Positions 35,997-45,926 of a DNA stretch of 64,000 nt are shown one piece after another. The stretch's first letter is position 1. Each line of letters opens with the position of its first letter. The notes under the pieces were generated by a model, which was not told where the DNA came from, did not search any database, and saw only the letters and a list, made by a program, of their open reading frames with translations. Origin of the DNA: Arthrobacter sp. SLBN-100 (GTDB taxonomy: Bacteria > Actinomycetota > Actinomycetes > Actinomycetales > Micrococcaceae). Both the position numbers and the translations under genes were made by a program. Where the stretch lies: assembly GCF_006715305.1 (NCBI RefSeq), contig NZ_VFMY01000001.1, forward strand, positions 2,046,001 to 2,110,000. Reading direction: 5' to 3'.

Positions 35997-37262
35997 ATGG
36001 GAATGCCAGCCGCCACAGTCGCCGGGACTCAATCCAGCGGGAACATACCTGCAAGCGAAGCCCATGCAACGCCTGCGGACCAATCTTCGTCCGAGCTGGC
36101 CAAACGGCCTGCAGCCAAAGTGGCGCTGGTAGGTGTCCACGGCTTCGGGTCGCACCACCTGCGGAACCTGGAACGCCTCCAGGCGGCCGGCGTCGTTAAC
36201 CTTGTAGCCGTGGCAGATCCTAATCCCCCTGCGCCCGGCTCGGTTCCAGCAACAGCGCGCGTCTTCCCGGACCTGGCCGAATTGCTCGCTGCCACCAGCG
36301 GCCTCGATCTCATCATTGTTGCCACCCCCATCCAAACCCACGCACCGCTGGGCCTGGCAGCCCTGGCCGCGGCCGCCGACCTCTACCTGGAAAAGCCGCC
36401 TGTCGCCTCGCTGGCGGACTTCAACCGGCTCTGCGACGCTGCCGCCATCTCCGGCCGGAACGTGCAGATCGGGTTCCAGAGCCTGGGCTCGCACGCGCTC
36501 CACGCCATCGAAAAGCTCCTCGCCGACGGCACCATCGGAACTTTGCAGGGCATCTCGGCAACCGGCCGCTGGGTCCGGGACCGGGCCTACTACAAGAGGT
36601 CCCGCTGGGCCGGCAAACGCACCATCGATGGTGTGGATGTGGTGGACGGCGTGGCCACCAATCCCCTGGCACATGCGGTGGCCACGGCGCTGAGGATTGC
36701 CGGGGCACGCACCACCGCAGATATCGCATCCCTGGAAACCGAGCTGTACCGCGCCAACCAGATTGAGTCCGATGACACCTCGGTCATCCGGATCCGCACC
36801 AGCTCGGGGCTGCCCATCACCTGCGCCCTGACGCTGTGTGCCACGGAGTCCGTGGAACCGTATGTGACCCTCCAGGGCTCCCAAGGCAACGCCATCTTCC
36901 ACTACACCGAGGACCGTCTGGCCCTTGAGACGGCAGCGGGCCGTACGGAGGAGGTCTTGGGCCGCGACGACCTGACCGAGAACCTGCTCGCCCACCGCAG
37001 CAGCGGAGCGCCTCTTCTCAGCCCGCTCCTGGACAGCGGCGCCTTTATGCTCGTGCTGGAAGCGATCCGCACCGCGCCGCTGCCCGCCCCGATTGACGGG
37101 AAGTACGTCCAGTGGGAGGGCGAGAGAGAGGCAGCGCACGCAGTGGTGGTTGACATCGAGGATGCCTTGGAACGCTCTGCCGGCCAGCACGCCACGTTCA
37201 GCGAGTTGGGACTCCCCTGGGCCACCTCGGCTCCGCACGCCTTCAACCTGCCGGTTTCCTGA
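35997..37262 (+). CDS. Gfo/Idh/MocA-family oxidoreductase
   Basis: The 421-residue NAD(P)-dependent sugar dehydrogenase-like protein has a Rossmann motif VALVGVHGFGSHHLRNLERL (about 43-62), VADPNPPAP, LEKPPVAS with the catalytic Lys, and a C-terminal beta-sheet domain. Its start ATG 35997 has GGAG six bases upstream; the frame extends earlier but lacks family similarity and crosses operators. It shares long identical-pattern blocks with the N-terminal half of the fusion protein at 57259, so the two are paralogues. It directly precedes the rhamnosidase gene; substrate unknown. Confidence 0.9.
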   Translation: MGMPAATVAGTQSSGNIPASEAHATPADQSSSELAKRPAAKVALVGVHGFGSHHLRNLERLQAAGVVNLVAVADPNPPAPGSVPATARVFPDLAELLAATSGLDLIIVATPIQTHAPLGLAALAAAADLYLEKPPVASLADFNRLCDAAAISGRNVQIGFQSLGSHALHAIEKLLADGTIGTLQGISATGRWVRDRAYYKRSRWAGKRTIDGVDVVDGVATNPLAHAVATALRIAGARTTADIASLETELYRANQIESDDTSVIRIRTSSGLPITCALTLCATESVEPYVTLQGSQGNAIFHYTEDRLALETAAGRTEEVLGRDDLTENLLAHRSSGAPLLSPLLDSGAFMLVLEAIRTAPLPAPIDGKYVQWEGEREAAHAVVVDIEDALERSAGQHATFSELGLPWATSAPHAFNLPVS

Positions 37263-40200
37263 ATGCCGCGCCCGCCAGCGGCTGGGCAGCTGCCCCCCGT
37301 GATCGTTTCGGGCCAGCTCCACGCTACGGATTCCACTACAGACGGGCTTTCACCCTGCCTGACGGCGCGGCCACGCCCGTCCTTCCGCTGGGAGCTCGGG
37401 CAGCCCGAGGGCGCCGACCCATCGCGGGCCCGGCAGACCGGCTACGAGCTGGTGGTCGAGGACAGTGCGGGCTCGCCGCTATGGAGGTCGGGGCAGGTAG
37501 CCGCAGCCCGATCTTCCGCGGAGTATGAGGGGCCGGCGCTCGACGACGATATGGACTACGCCTGGCGGGTCCGGGTGTGGGACGCTGCAGGGATGCCCGG
37601 CGACTGGTCACAGCCGCAGCGGTTCAGTACCGGCCTCGCGGACACCGGCTGGGGCGCGGACTGGCTCCATCGCGCGCCGGGCGGCCGCCCTCCCCTGGAG
37701 GTTTTGGACGGGGCACTGCGTGCGGCCGGCTCACCGTTCCTGCCCGTCCCTTGCCCTCCCCTTCAACACTTCCGGCTGGACGCCCGCCTGCGGCCGGTGA
37801 TGGGCATGGCCGGGCTGCTTCTCCGGAGCACCGGCCCCGGAACGGGTCTGCTGCTGGAACTCAGTGCCGCCGGCGCCCTGGTACTTCGCCGCGCCGCGGA
37901 ATGGGAGATCCCGGCCCCGTCGGCGCCCGCCACCGAAATCCTGGCCAGTGCAGAGTGGGGCAGTGCGGACCTGGGCAGTGCAGACTGGGGCAGCCCCCAG
38001 ACAGGTGTCCAGGCAAGCCCGCCGCCCGGGGAGTGGCGCGAGCTCACGGTCATGGATGACGGAGAGACCATCACCGTAGCTGTGGACGGCCACCAGCTCC
38101 TGGTTTTCAACGAGCCGTCGGTTCCCGGTACGCAGGGACGGCTTGCGCTCCACCAGGCACCCCGGAGCCAGGCAGAATACGCGTCCCTCCGCATCGTGGG
38201 CACCTCCGGCGGACATCCCGGGGAGCTCGCGCTGGACCATCAGTTCGACACCGGCACCGACCTCGCCCACGCCTATCACGCTCACTGGGCCGGCACCACC
38301 GCCCACCGCCAGCCGGATGAGTGGACGCTCTTCGGCACCTCCATCACGCTCACCGGAACTGTGGCCAGGGCCCGCCTCTTTATGGCGGCGCACCATCACG
38401 CCCAGCTCTCCCTGGGCGGGATCCCCTGCCTCAGCACCACGTCCTTTGGTTATCCGGGGGAAGGGTATTACGACGCCGCCGACGTCACCGACCTGCTGGC
38501 AGGGCTCGCCCCGATGCCAAGGGCCAAACCGGGCCCGGGAATCCAGGCGGAGGCCACCGAAGTGCCCCTCACCGCGCTGCTCCACTGGTACGGCCCCGGC
38601 CAGGGCAGGGCCGCCGGGCTTCCCGGCGTGCTGGTCCGCCTCAGCGTCGACTACGCGGACGGACGGCGCGAAGTCTTTGCATCCGGTCCACACTGGTCGG
38701 CGGCCGAGGCGCCCTACCGGCAGTCGGGGTACCGCAATGACGAGGGCGACCCCGTGGAGCACCTGGACGGGCTGGCCGCCGCAGCCCTGCCCGCCGTCGA
38801 ACAGATGCCCCCGGCCCTGAGTTACGGCAGCCACCCCTGCCCCGGATTCCCAACACTGTATCCGCGCCGGACCGTACTTGCGGAGGAGTTTGTGGCGCCG
38901 CAGGCGTTCCTGACGGCGGACGACGGAACGCTGGTGGCGGACTTCGGCCAGGTCATTCCGGGCCGGCCGGAAGTGGACTTCCTGGACGGCATTCCCGGCC
39001 GCACCATGATGATCCGCGCCGGCTACGTCCTGCGCGCGGACGGCAGGGTGGATCCCGGCAAGACGGCCAGCCAGAACACCGACATGTCCTTCCCCTACAC
39101 TCAGACGGCGGGGCCGCAGCAGTACCGGGCCACGGTGCACCTGGGCTTCCGGTACCTCGAACTGCCCGGTGTGGAGGCTGCTGACCTGACGAGGGTTGGC
39201 GCCATGGTGGTGCACGGCCGGCATCCGGCCGAGGGAAGCTTCACCAGCTCCGATGACACGCTCAACGCCGTGTTCCGGCTGCTGCGGGACTCGGCGCTCT
39301 ACGGCGTGCAGGAACAGTTCGTGGACACCCCCACCCGGGAGAAGGGCCAGTTCCTGGCCGATGCCGTCAACATCTCCTACGCCACCATGTCCCTCTTCGG
39401 CGAGCACGCCTACACGGCGCAGGCGCTCCGGGAATTCGGCTGGTCGGCTGCCCGCTACTGGAACAGCGGCGAAGACAAAGGCCGCTACAACGCCGTCTAC
39501 CCCAACGGGGACGGCAAACGAGACATCCCCGACTTCTCGCTCATGATTCCCGAATGGGCCGAGGAGTACTACCACCGGACCGGGGACCTGGCGCTGGTCA
39601 CCGAACTGCTGCCTCACCTCTGCGACACCGCGGACTACGCCTTGCGGTACATCCCGGCGGACGGTCCGACGGCGGGACTGGTTACCAGATTGGGCGGCGG
39701 TTCCGGCCCCTACCTCCACGGCATTGTCGACTGGCCGGCACCGGGCCGCTTCGGCTACGACATGGACTGCGCGGCCAAAACCACCGTCAACGCGCAGGCG
39801 TACTCAGCACTGATGTGCACGGCCCGCCTCTGCGCCGCCGCCGGGCAGGATGATGCCGCCGTCAGTTATGCACGGCAGGCCCGCGGACTTGCCGCGGCCA
39901 TCCGCACCCGCCTCCGCGTGGACGGCGTGATGGTGGACGGGTTGCACGCCGACGGAACCCCCAGCACCCACGCATCCCAGCACGCAACGTCCTTCCCGCT
40001 CTCCCTCGGGATCACTGGACCCGAGCACGCCCAGGCCGACGGCCGGCGGATCGCTGGAATGGGCATGCGGCAGGGACCCATGACCGTACACCGCCTGGTC
40101 CGGGCGCTGCTCTCCCAAGGGCTCACCGATGCCGTGCTGGACCTCCTCACCAGCAAGGACCAGCCCGGGTGGGCCCAGCTCCTGGAGCGCGGCGCCACCT

Positions 40201-40637
40201 TCACCTGGGAAGCCTGGGACCTGGTGGACGGGACTGACTACAGCCAGTCCCACGCCTGGTCAGCGTCCGTGGTCAAGGAGATCCTCGAACACCTGCTCGG
40301 TGTCCGGTACGCCTCGGCCGGCGGCTCCGAACTGGTCATCGAACCGCCGCTGTGCCGGCTGGAACATGCCCGCGGCACTGTGCCCGTGGGCAACGGCAGC
40401 GTGGAGGTCAGCTGGAACCGGACCGGCGGCCAGGTGCAGCTGGAGTGCACGGTGCCCGCCGGAGTAACGGCCGTGGTCAGGCTGCCTGCCGGCACGTACC
40501 GGATCAAGGGCCCGACGGCGGAGGCCGCCGTCGTGCTTTCCGCTGCGGAAGGCGGGGCTGCTGCCGCAGGGAATACCCCGGCCGCGCACCCAACCCGGGA
40601 TTTCAGGGTGCACGCCGGGACCTGGACGTTCGAGTAG
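37263..40637 (+). CDS. Alpha-L-rhamnosidase (GH78)
   Basis: The 1124-residue enzyme releases L-rhamnose from rhamnosides. Visible parts are an Ig-like N-terminal module (YAWRVRVWDAAG near 95-110), beta-sandwich regions, the catalytic (alpha/alpha)6 barrel at about 660-1020 and a C-terminal beta-domain. DTPTREKGQFLADAV (about 686-700) and GATFTWEAWD (about 980-990) hold the likely acidic catalytic residues. A small repeat (WGSADLGSADWGS) lies near 235-247. There is no signal peptide, so it acts on imported oligosaccharides. ATG is immediately after the TGA of the oxidoreductase gene. Its 3' end overlaps the convergent MFS gene by 35 bases. Confidence 0.93.
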   Translation: MPRPPAAGQLPPVIVSGQLHATDSTTDGLSPCLTARPRPSFRWELGQPEGADPSRARQTGYELVVEDSAGSPLWRSGQVAAARSSAEYEGPALDDDMDYAWRVRVWDAAGMPGDWSQPQRFSTGLADTGWGADWLHRAPGGRPPLEVLDGALRAAGSPFLPVPCPPLQHFRLDARLRPVMGMAGLLLRSTGPGTGLLLELSAAGALVLRRAAEWEIPAPSAPATEILASAEWGSADLGSADWGSPQTGVQASPPPGEWRELTVMDDGETITVAVDGHQLLVFNEPSVPGTQGRLALHQAPRSQAEYASLRIVGTSGGHPGELALDHQFDTGTDLAHAYHAHWAGTTAHRQPDEWTLFGTSITLTGTVARARLFMAAHHHAQLSLGGIPCLSTTSFGYPGEGYYDAADVTDLLAGLAPMPRAKPGPGIQAEATEVPLTALLHWYGPGQGRAAGLPGVLVRLSVDYADGRREVFASGPHWSAAEAPYRQSGYRNDEGDPVEHLDGLAAAALPAVEQMPPALSYGSHPCPGFPTLYPRRTVLAEEFVAPQAFLTADDGTLVADFGQVIPGRPEVDFLDGIPGRTMMIRAGYVLRADGRVDPGKTASQNTDMSFPYTQTAGPQQYRATVHLGFRYLELPGVEAADLTRVGAMVVHGRHPAEGSFTSSDDTLNAVFRLLRDSALYGVQEQFVDTPTREKGQFLADAVNISYATMSLFGEHAYTAQALREFGWSAARYWNSGEDKGRYNAVYPNGDGKRDIPDFSLMIPEWAEEYYHRTGDLALVTELLPHLCDTADYALRYIPADGPTAGLVTRLGGGSGPYLHGIVDWPAPGRFGYDMDCAAKTTVNAQAYSALMCTARLCAAAGQDDAAVSYARQARGLAAAIRTRLRVDGVMVDGLHADGTPSTHASQHATSFPLSLGITGPEHAQADGRRIAGMGMRQGPMTVHRLVRALLSQGLTDAVLDLLTSKDQPGWAQLLERGATFTWEAWDLVDGTDYSQSHAWSASVVKEILEHLLGVRYASAGGSELVIEPPLCRLEHARGTVPVGNGSVEVSWNRTGGQVQLECTVPAGVTAVVRLPAGTYRIKGPTAEAAVVLSAAEGGAAAAGNTPAAHPTRDFRVHAGTWTFE

Positions 40638-41883
40638 CCCTGCCATTCCGCCAGAGCAGCAAACCGATCACGAGTGCGGACAGCATGCCCAGCGCGCCCG
40701 TGGCCACAAGGCCAAGCCGCACCCCGAACTGCTCCGTCAACCAGCCCGCCAGCAACCCACCTATCGCGTGTCCGCCGAGCAGCAGCGGCAGGTAAAGCGC
40801 CATGACCCTGCCGCGGATTTCGGGCCCGGCCTCAAGCTGGACGGCGGTCGCCGCGCTGGTCAGGAACAGCAGGGTCATCAGGCCCACCACCACCAGCATC
40901 ACGGTAAAAAGGATGAGGTCGGGCATCAGGGCCGCAACCAGCTGGGACAGCCCGAAGAGGCCGGCCGCCAGCACGATTCCCTTCCGGCCCAGGGTCCGCA
41001 GGCGGGCGGCCAGCAGGGCACCTGCCAGCGCACCAATGGCGCTGACGGTGTTGAACAGGCCAAACCCCTCAACGCCGTTGTGCCAGACGCGTTCGGCGAA
41101 GGCGGCCAGCACCACGGGCCCGTTCATCCCGAACATCCCCAGCAGCCCGGCCAGTGCGATGATCAGCAGCAGTGAGGGCCGGTCCTTGACGTACCGGAAC
41201 CCCGCAAGAAGCTGGCCCCGCCCCCGCGCCGCCGGGGTGCTGGGGTGCAGCTCGGCGGGTCGGATGGCGGCGATCAGGCAGAGGACCAGCAGGCACAGCA
41301 GCGAGTTCGCCGTGAACGCCGCAGCTGATCCCGCCTGGGCAATCACCACTCCGCCCACGGCAGGGCCTGCCATGGCGCCCAGCTGGCCGATGGCGTTGTT
41401 AAGTCCGATGGCGGGCCGCAGGGCTGCGTCGCCCACCACTTCGTTGACGAACACCTGGCTGGCAGGCTGGTTGATGGCCGAGGTGACACCCAGCGCCACA
41501 CAACTGGCGTAAACAGCCCACACGGTGATGGTGCCGCTCGCGGCCCACGCTGCAAGACCCATGGCCAGTAATGCGATAACAGCCTGGCAAACCAGCATGA
41601 TTCGGCGCTTGGGAAAGAGGTCCACCAGCAGGCCGCTGAGCGGGCCCACCACCAGCATCGGCAGGAATTGCAGGGCAACAGCCGCACCCACCGCGGCGGG
41701 ACTGCCGGTCAGCTGCAGCACCAGCCAGTCCTGGGCCAGGCGCTGCATCCACACGCCCACGCTGCCCGTGAACACCAGTGCCAGGAAAAGCCGGTAGTTG
41801 CGCTGCGTCAGGGGCTGGTACCACGGCAGCTGGTTCTGCGGAGGACGGAGGGACTGCTCGGAACGCTGGCGGTCGGAAGACAC
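40603..41883 (-). CDS. MFS transporter (MFS_3/EntS-like exporter)
   Basis: The 426-residue protein has 12 helices with the exporter-type pattern TQRNYRLFLALVFTGSVGVWMQRLAQDWLVLQLTGSP and, in loop 2-3, LVDLFPKRRIM. The family includes enterobactin and multidrug exporters, so it is probably not part of sugar uptake. It converges on and overlaps the GH78 gene end. The substrate is unknown. Confidence 0.88.
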   Translation of the reverse strand: MSSDRQRSEQSLRPPQNQLPWYQPLTQRNYRLFLALVFTGSVGVWMQRLAQDWLVLQLTGSPAAVGAAVALQFLPMLVVGPLSGLLVDLFPKRRIMLVCQAVIALLAMGLAAWAASGTITVWAVYASCVALGVTSAINQPASQVFVNEVVGDAALRPAIGLNNAIGQLGAMAGPAVGGVVIAQAGSAAAFTANSLLCLLVLCLIAAIRPAELHPSTPAARGRGQLLAGFRYVKDRPSLLLIIALAGLLGMFGMNGPVVLAAFAERVWHNGVEGFGLFNTVSAIGALAGALLAARLRTLGRKGIVLAAGLFGLSQLVAALMPDLILFTVMLVVVGLMTLLFLTSAATAVQLEAGPEIRGRVMALYLPLLLGGHAIGGLLAGWLTEQFGVRLGLVATGALGMLSALVIGLLLWRNGRATRTSRSRRAP

Positions 41884-41945
41884 GTCGGACTCAACTCAAT
41901 AGTGACGGACAGAACCAGGCGATGCTTGGTGTGGCAGTGGATGCT

Positions 41946-42593
41946 TCAGGCGCGGTTGGAGCGCATTTTGACGGCCGCCGAGGCCAGGATCAGGGTACCC
42001 GGGACCACCACGAACAGTGCCGCCAGCATCCAGACGAACACCACTGCCCCGAAGAGCGCTGCAACGAGCAGGAGGGATCCCGTCCAGTCCCGCACGGATA
42101 CGGCCTGGCCCGTTTCGAGTGCGGAGCGCCAGGCGCTGCGGGCGTCGACGCCTGGGCCCGTGGCGGAGCCGGCGAGGTCGGACCAGGCCGCGGAGGTCCG
42201 CAGCAGCAGGACGGCGGCCCCTGCAGCGAGGATCAGGGTGGCCGGCAGCACCACTTCCCGGCCGGGGAGCTGCCCCACCCACGCGAGCAAAAGGTTAAGG
42301 ACAATCACGACGGCGGCTGCCGCCGTCGCGATTCCCAGCTTCCAGCTGCCCGGCAGCGCAGCCCTGAAGGTGCTCCAGAGACTGCGGACGGAATCGTCGC
42401 GGCCGGACAGGTGCCGTTCCAGATGGGCGATCCCCGCCGCGTAAGCGGCAGGGATCGTCACCAATGGAATGGACAGCACCAGCACCAGCACGCCGGCCAG
42501 GAGGGTCTCGGAGAACAGTGCGAAGCGGTTGACCGGGACGGGTTCGTGGTGGTTCGGTGCGGGTGTGGTGCTGTCCATGACGCTCATTTTCAC
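41946..42593 (-). CDS. DUF624-like membrane protein in the beta-galactosidase locus
   Basis: The 215-residue protein has four to five membrane helices. Its N-terminal part (LVLSIPLVTIPAAYAAGIAHLERHL) resembles DUF624/YesL proteins. The GTG start at 42593 has GGAAG upstream. It follows the MalG-type permease gene by 17 bases, so it is probably the last gene of the importer operon. As for YesL, an accessory role in oligosaccharide uptake is plausible, but its mechanism is unknown. Confidence 0.7.
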   Translation of the reverse strand: MKMSVMDSTTPAPNHHEPVPVNRFALFSETLLAGVLVLVLSIPLVTIPAAYAAGIAHLERHLSGRDDSVRSLWSTFRAALPGSWKLGIATAAAAVVIVLNLLLAWVGQLPGREVVLPATLILAAGAAVLLLRTSAAWSDLAGSATGPGVDARSAWRSALETGQAVSVRDWTGSLLLVAALFGAVVFVWMLAALFVVVPGTLILASAAVKMRSNRA

Positions 42594-42610
42594 TATCGGT
42601 CTTCCGGCTC

Positions 42611-43528
42611 TTAGCCCTTGAGGCCCTGGGTGGAGACGCCTTCAACAATGTAGCGCTGGAACACCAGGAAGAAGATCAGCACCGGCAGGAGGGCCAGGAC
42701 GGACATGGCGATCATGGCGCCGTAATCCGAGCTTTGGGTCTGGTCCACGAAGAGGCGCAGAGCCAGCGGCAGCGGGTACTTTTCGGGGGTGTTCAGGTAG
42801 AGCAGCGGGCCCAGGAAGTCGTTCCAGCTCCAGATGAAGGAGAAGATCGACGTGGAGATCAGGGCGGGCTTCATCAGCGGCAGCATGATGGAGGTGAAGA
42901 TCCGGACGTGTCCGGCGCCGTCGATCCGTGCGGCCTCATCCAGCTCACCGGGCAGGTTGCGCATGAACTGGACCATCAGGAAGACAAAGAACGCGTCGGC
43001 GGCGAGGAACTTGCCGATCAGCAGCGGTACATAGGTGTCCACCAGGCCCAGCTGCTGGAACACGATGTACTGCGGGATGATCACCACGTGGAACGGCAGG
43101 AGCAGGGTGGCGATCATCATGCCGAAGAAGACGCTGCGGCCGGGGAACTTGATCCGGGCGAACGCGTAGGCCGAGACGCTGGCGGAGAGGACGGTTCCCA
43201 CCACCGCGCCGATGGCCAGGATCAGCGAGTTGGTGAAGAACTGCAAGGTTGAGACGCCGCCAATGCCGTCCATCGCGGTGACGAAGTTGTCGAAGCTGAA
43301 GTTGCTGGACCACAGCGACGTGTTCCCGCCGCCGATCTCGGCGTTCGGCTTGAACGAGGAGGCGATCATCCACAGGCCCGGGTACAGGACAACGGCCGTG
43401 AGGGCGAGGGCCACCAGGTGGAAGAGCGTGCTCTTGGCGCGCTTGGCCCCTGCTGATTCGGCTTTGGGGTTGTAGTTCAGCACCTCTGCATCCGTGCTGG
43501 ACTGGGTGGGGGTTGCCATGGTTGTCAT
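42611..43528 (-). CDS. CUT1 ABC importer permease (MalG type)
   Basis: The 305-residue protein has six helices, a long N-terminal cytoplasmic tail, and the EAA loop LPGELDEAARIDGAGHVRIFTSIMLPLMKP. ATGA overlaps the stop of its partner permease by four bases. With the binding protein upstream it forms an importer whose substrate is probably a galactoside, judged from the divergent beta-galactosidase gene. Confidence 0.93.
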   Translation of the reverse strand: MTTMATPTQSSTDAEVLNYNPKAESAGAKRAKSTLFHLVALALTAVVLYPGLWMIASSFKPNAEIGGGNTSLWSSNFSFDNFVTAMDGIGGVSTLQFFTNSLILAIGAVVGTVLSASVSAYAFARIKFPGRSVFFGMMIATLLLPFHVVIIPQYIVFQQLGLVDTYVPLLIGKFLAADAFFVFLMVQFMRNLPGELDEAARIDGAGHVRIFTSIMLPLMKPALISTSIFSFIWSWNDFLGPLLYLNTPEKYPLPLALRLFVDQTQSSDYGAMIAMSVLALLPVLIFFLVFQRYIVEGVSTQGLKG

Positions 43529-44478
43529 TTTGCATCACCGCTGTAGTGGACCCAGGACTTGGACGTGCGGAAGAAGATCAGGGTAATGATGCCCACCACG
43601 ACCACCAGGAGCCAGGCCATCGCCGAGGCGTAGCCCATCCGGAAGTCGCTGAAGCCCCGCAGGTACAGGTAGAGGGTGTAGAAGAGGGTGGAGCCGGCCG
43701 GGCCGCCTTCACCGTTGGAGATGATGTAGGCCGAGGCGAAGATCTGGAACGCGTGGATGGTTTCCATCAGCAGGTTGAAGAAGATCACCGGGGAGAGCAT
43801 GGGCCAGGTGATGTTGAAGAACTTCCGCACCGGGCCGGCGCCGTCCATGGACGCCGCTTCGTAGAGGTCTGCCGGGATCTGCTTGAGGCCGGCGAGGAAG
43901 ATCACCATCGGGGCACCGAACTGCCAGACGGTCAGCAGGATGAACATCGGCATGGTCATGGCGGGGTTTCCCACCCAGCCGCCGAGGTTGATTCCGAAGA
44001 AGGACAGCCCTTGGTCTACCGGACCCGCATCGCCGAACATGGCCTTCCAGACGATGGCGATGGACACGGACGCGCCGATCAGGGACGGGGCGTAGAACGC
44101 GGAGCGGTAGAAGCCCTGGCCGCGGCGCTTGCTGTTCAGCAGCATGGCCACCGCCAGCGCGGCGGCGAGCTTCAGCGGGGTACCGAAGACCACGTAGCCC
44201 AGGGTCACGCCCACCGACTGCAGGAACCGCTCGTCCTGGAAGAGGGTGGTGTAGTTGTCCAGGCCGATCCACTTGGGCGGATCGAACAGGTTGTAGTTGG
44301 TGAAGGACAGGTAGAGCGAGGAAATCATGGGCCCGACAGTGAGGGCGATGAATCCCAGCAGCCAGGGCAGCAGGAAGGTGTAGCCGGCGCGGGCATCCGC
44401 CCCGCGCTGCCGCGACTTGCGCGGCAGCGTGGAGCCGGACTGCGCCGAACGCCTGCTCAATGTTGGGCTTTGAGTCAC
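43525..44478 (-). CDS. CUT1 ABC importer permease (MalF type)
   Basis: The 317-residue protein has six helices (YTFLLPWLLGFIALTVGPMISSLYLSFTNYN at the N-terminus) and the EAA loop IPADLYEAASMDGAGPVRKFFNITWPMLSP. It starts with GTG at 44478, 48 bases after the binding-protein stop. It overlaps the downstream permease by four bases. Confidence 0.93.
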   Translation of the reverse strand: MTQSPTLSRRSAQSGSTLPRKSRQRGADARAGYTFLLPWLLGFIALTVGPMISSLYLSFTNYNLFDPPKWIGLDNYTTLFQDERFLQSVGVTLGYVVFGTPLKLAAALAVAMLLNSKRRGQGFYRSAFYAPSLIGASVSIAIVWKAMFGDAGPVDQGLSFFGINLGGWVGNPAMTMPMFILLTVWQFGAPMVIFLAGLKQIPADLYEAASMDGAGPVRKFFNITWPMLSPVIFFNLLMETIHAFQIFASAYIISNGEGGPAGSTLFYTLYLYLRGFSDFRMGYASAMAWLLVVVVGIITLIFFRTSKSWVHYSGDAK

Positions 44479-44526
44479 GAGTTCATTCCGTCAGTTGTGA
44501 ACGTCTTGGTCAGACAGTCTGCCTGA

Positions 44527-45816
44527 TCAGGCGTTCTGCTTGATGAGGTCTTCGGCTTCTTTGAACCATGCGTCGGCCGCGCCGTCGATGGTCAGCTTGC
44601 CGTAGTTCAGGTCAGAGGAGACGCGCTTGAACGAAGCTTCGAGGGTGCCGAAGCCAACGATGGGCGGCTCGGGAGCGTCCTTGAGGTACTTCTCAATGGA
44701 CTTCTCGTAGTCCACCACGAGCTTGTCCGTCCCTTCGAAGGTGGTGCCGTCACGCTGGGTCTTCGAGGCCGGAACACCGCGGGAGGTCTTGAAGATCTGG
44801 CCCACCTCGGGATCGTTGACCATGAAGTCGATGAAGCGGGCGGCAGCGTCCTTGTACTTGGTCTTGGCGCTGGCCACCATCAGCATGGACGGCTTGAGGA
44901 ACAGGCCCAGGTTGTCCTGATCGTCAGACGGGACCGGAACCAGCTTGAGCTCCTTGGCGCCGCTGTCCCCGAGGTAGCCGGCCATGAAGTTGTCCCAGGT
45001 GACCTCGGTGGCCGTGACGTTGGAACCGAACGGCGACTTGGGGGCGAGCTGCGTGACGCGCTCCTCCGAGACGATGGCAGGGGTGCCGCGCAGGCCGGCG
45101 GTGGTGTTCCACCACTTCTTCATATCGTCCTTGGTGAAGCCGAGCTTGCCGTCTTCGGTGAAGGCCTCGATGTTGTTCTGGCGCAGCCAGATGTTGAACA
45201 TCCACCACACACCGGTGTAGTCGGTGGAGCCAAAGAGTGCGCTGTTGCTCTTGGTGCCCACCTCGGCCAGGAAGTCGTTGAATTCCTTGTAGGTCCACTT
45301 GCCCGTCGGCTCCGCAATACCCAGGGACGTCAGCTTGGCCGGGTCGTAGTAGACGGCGAAGGCGTTGGTGCTGGTAGGAATACCGTACTGCTTGCCCTTG
45401 ATCTGGCCGGAAGGCAGGAGGGACTTCTCGAAGGCGTCGGTGTTGACCTTGACGGTGCCCAGGTCCAGGAGCTGGTTGCGCTGGCCATAATCGCGCAGGT
45501 AGGAAAGGTCCCACTGCATCACGTCGGGCAGGCCGCCGCCGGCAGCCTCGGTGGCACGCTTCTGCCAGTAGCCGGCGAAGTCGGTGAAGTTGCCGTTGAC
45601 CTTGATGTCCGGGTTCTTCGATTCAAACAGGGCGATGGCCTTGCGGGTGCGCTCGGCGCGGTCGTCGTTGCCCCACCAGGTGTAGTTGATGGTAACGGGC
45701 TTCTCTGCAGAGCCGGTCTCTCCGGAAGAGCTGGAGCCGGTTCCGCAAGCCGCCAGTGCCGCGGCGGATGCGGTGCCGACGGCTACGGTGGTGATGAAAT
45801 GCCTTCTATTGATCAT
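44527..45816 (-). CDS. CUT1 ABC importer substrate-binding lipoprotein (galactoside locus)
   Basis: The 429-residue protein has an RR-containing signal peptide and lipobox ALAACGTG (Cys at about 24), then the sugar-binding fold starting TINYTWWGNDDRAERTRKAI. AAGGAGG lies five bases before ATG 45816. It is divergent from the beta-galactosidase gene; three LacI-type operators lie between, so both are probably induced together. The ligand is inferred to be a beta-galactoside. Confidence 0.93.
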   Translation of the reverse strand: MINRRHFITTVAVGTASAAALAACGTGSSSSGETGSAEKPVTINYTWWGNDDRAERTRKAIALFESKNPDIKVNGNFTDFAGYWQKRATEAAGGGLPDVMQWDLSYLRDYGQRNQLLDLGTVKVNTDAFEKSLLPSGQIKGKQYGIPTSTNAFAVYYDPAKLTSLGIAEPTGKWTYKEFNDFLAEVGTKSNSALFGSTDYTGVWWMFNIWLRQNNIEAFTEDGKLGFTKDDMKKWWNTTAGLRGTPAIVSEERVTQLAPKSPFGSNVTATEVTWDNFMAGYLGDSGAKELKLVPVPSDDQDNLGLFLKPSMLMVASAKTKYKDAAARFIDFMVNDPEVGQIFKTSRGVPASKTQRDGTTFEGTDKLVVDYEKSIEKYLKDAPEPPIVGFGTLEASFKRVSSDLNYGKLTIDGAADAWFKEAEDLIKQNA

Positions 45817-45893
45817 GGGAGCCTCCTTGCTCGATGTGTGCAGTCCCTTACCCAAAACCCCAACATGAGTAGTGAGCTGGCTTACACGGCTTC

Positions 45894-45905
45894 TGAATCG
45901 ATACA
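45894..45905. promoter_or_regulatory. LacI-type operator, TGAATCGATACA
   Basis: It is similar to the rhaM operators (TGAATCGTTTCA and TGTTACGATTCA) and lies between the divergent binding-protein and beta-galactosidase genes, which suggests that the rhamnose regulator or a close relative acts here. Confidence 0.5.
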
Positions 45906-45926
45906 ATATCCGCATTCCCAATAATG

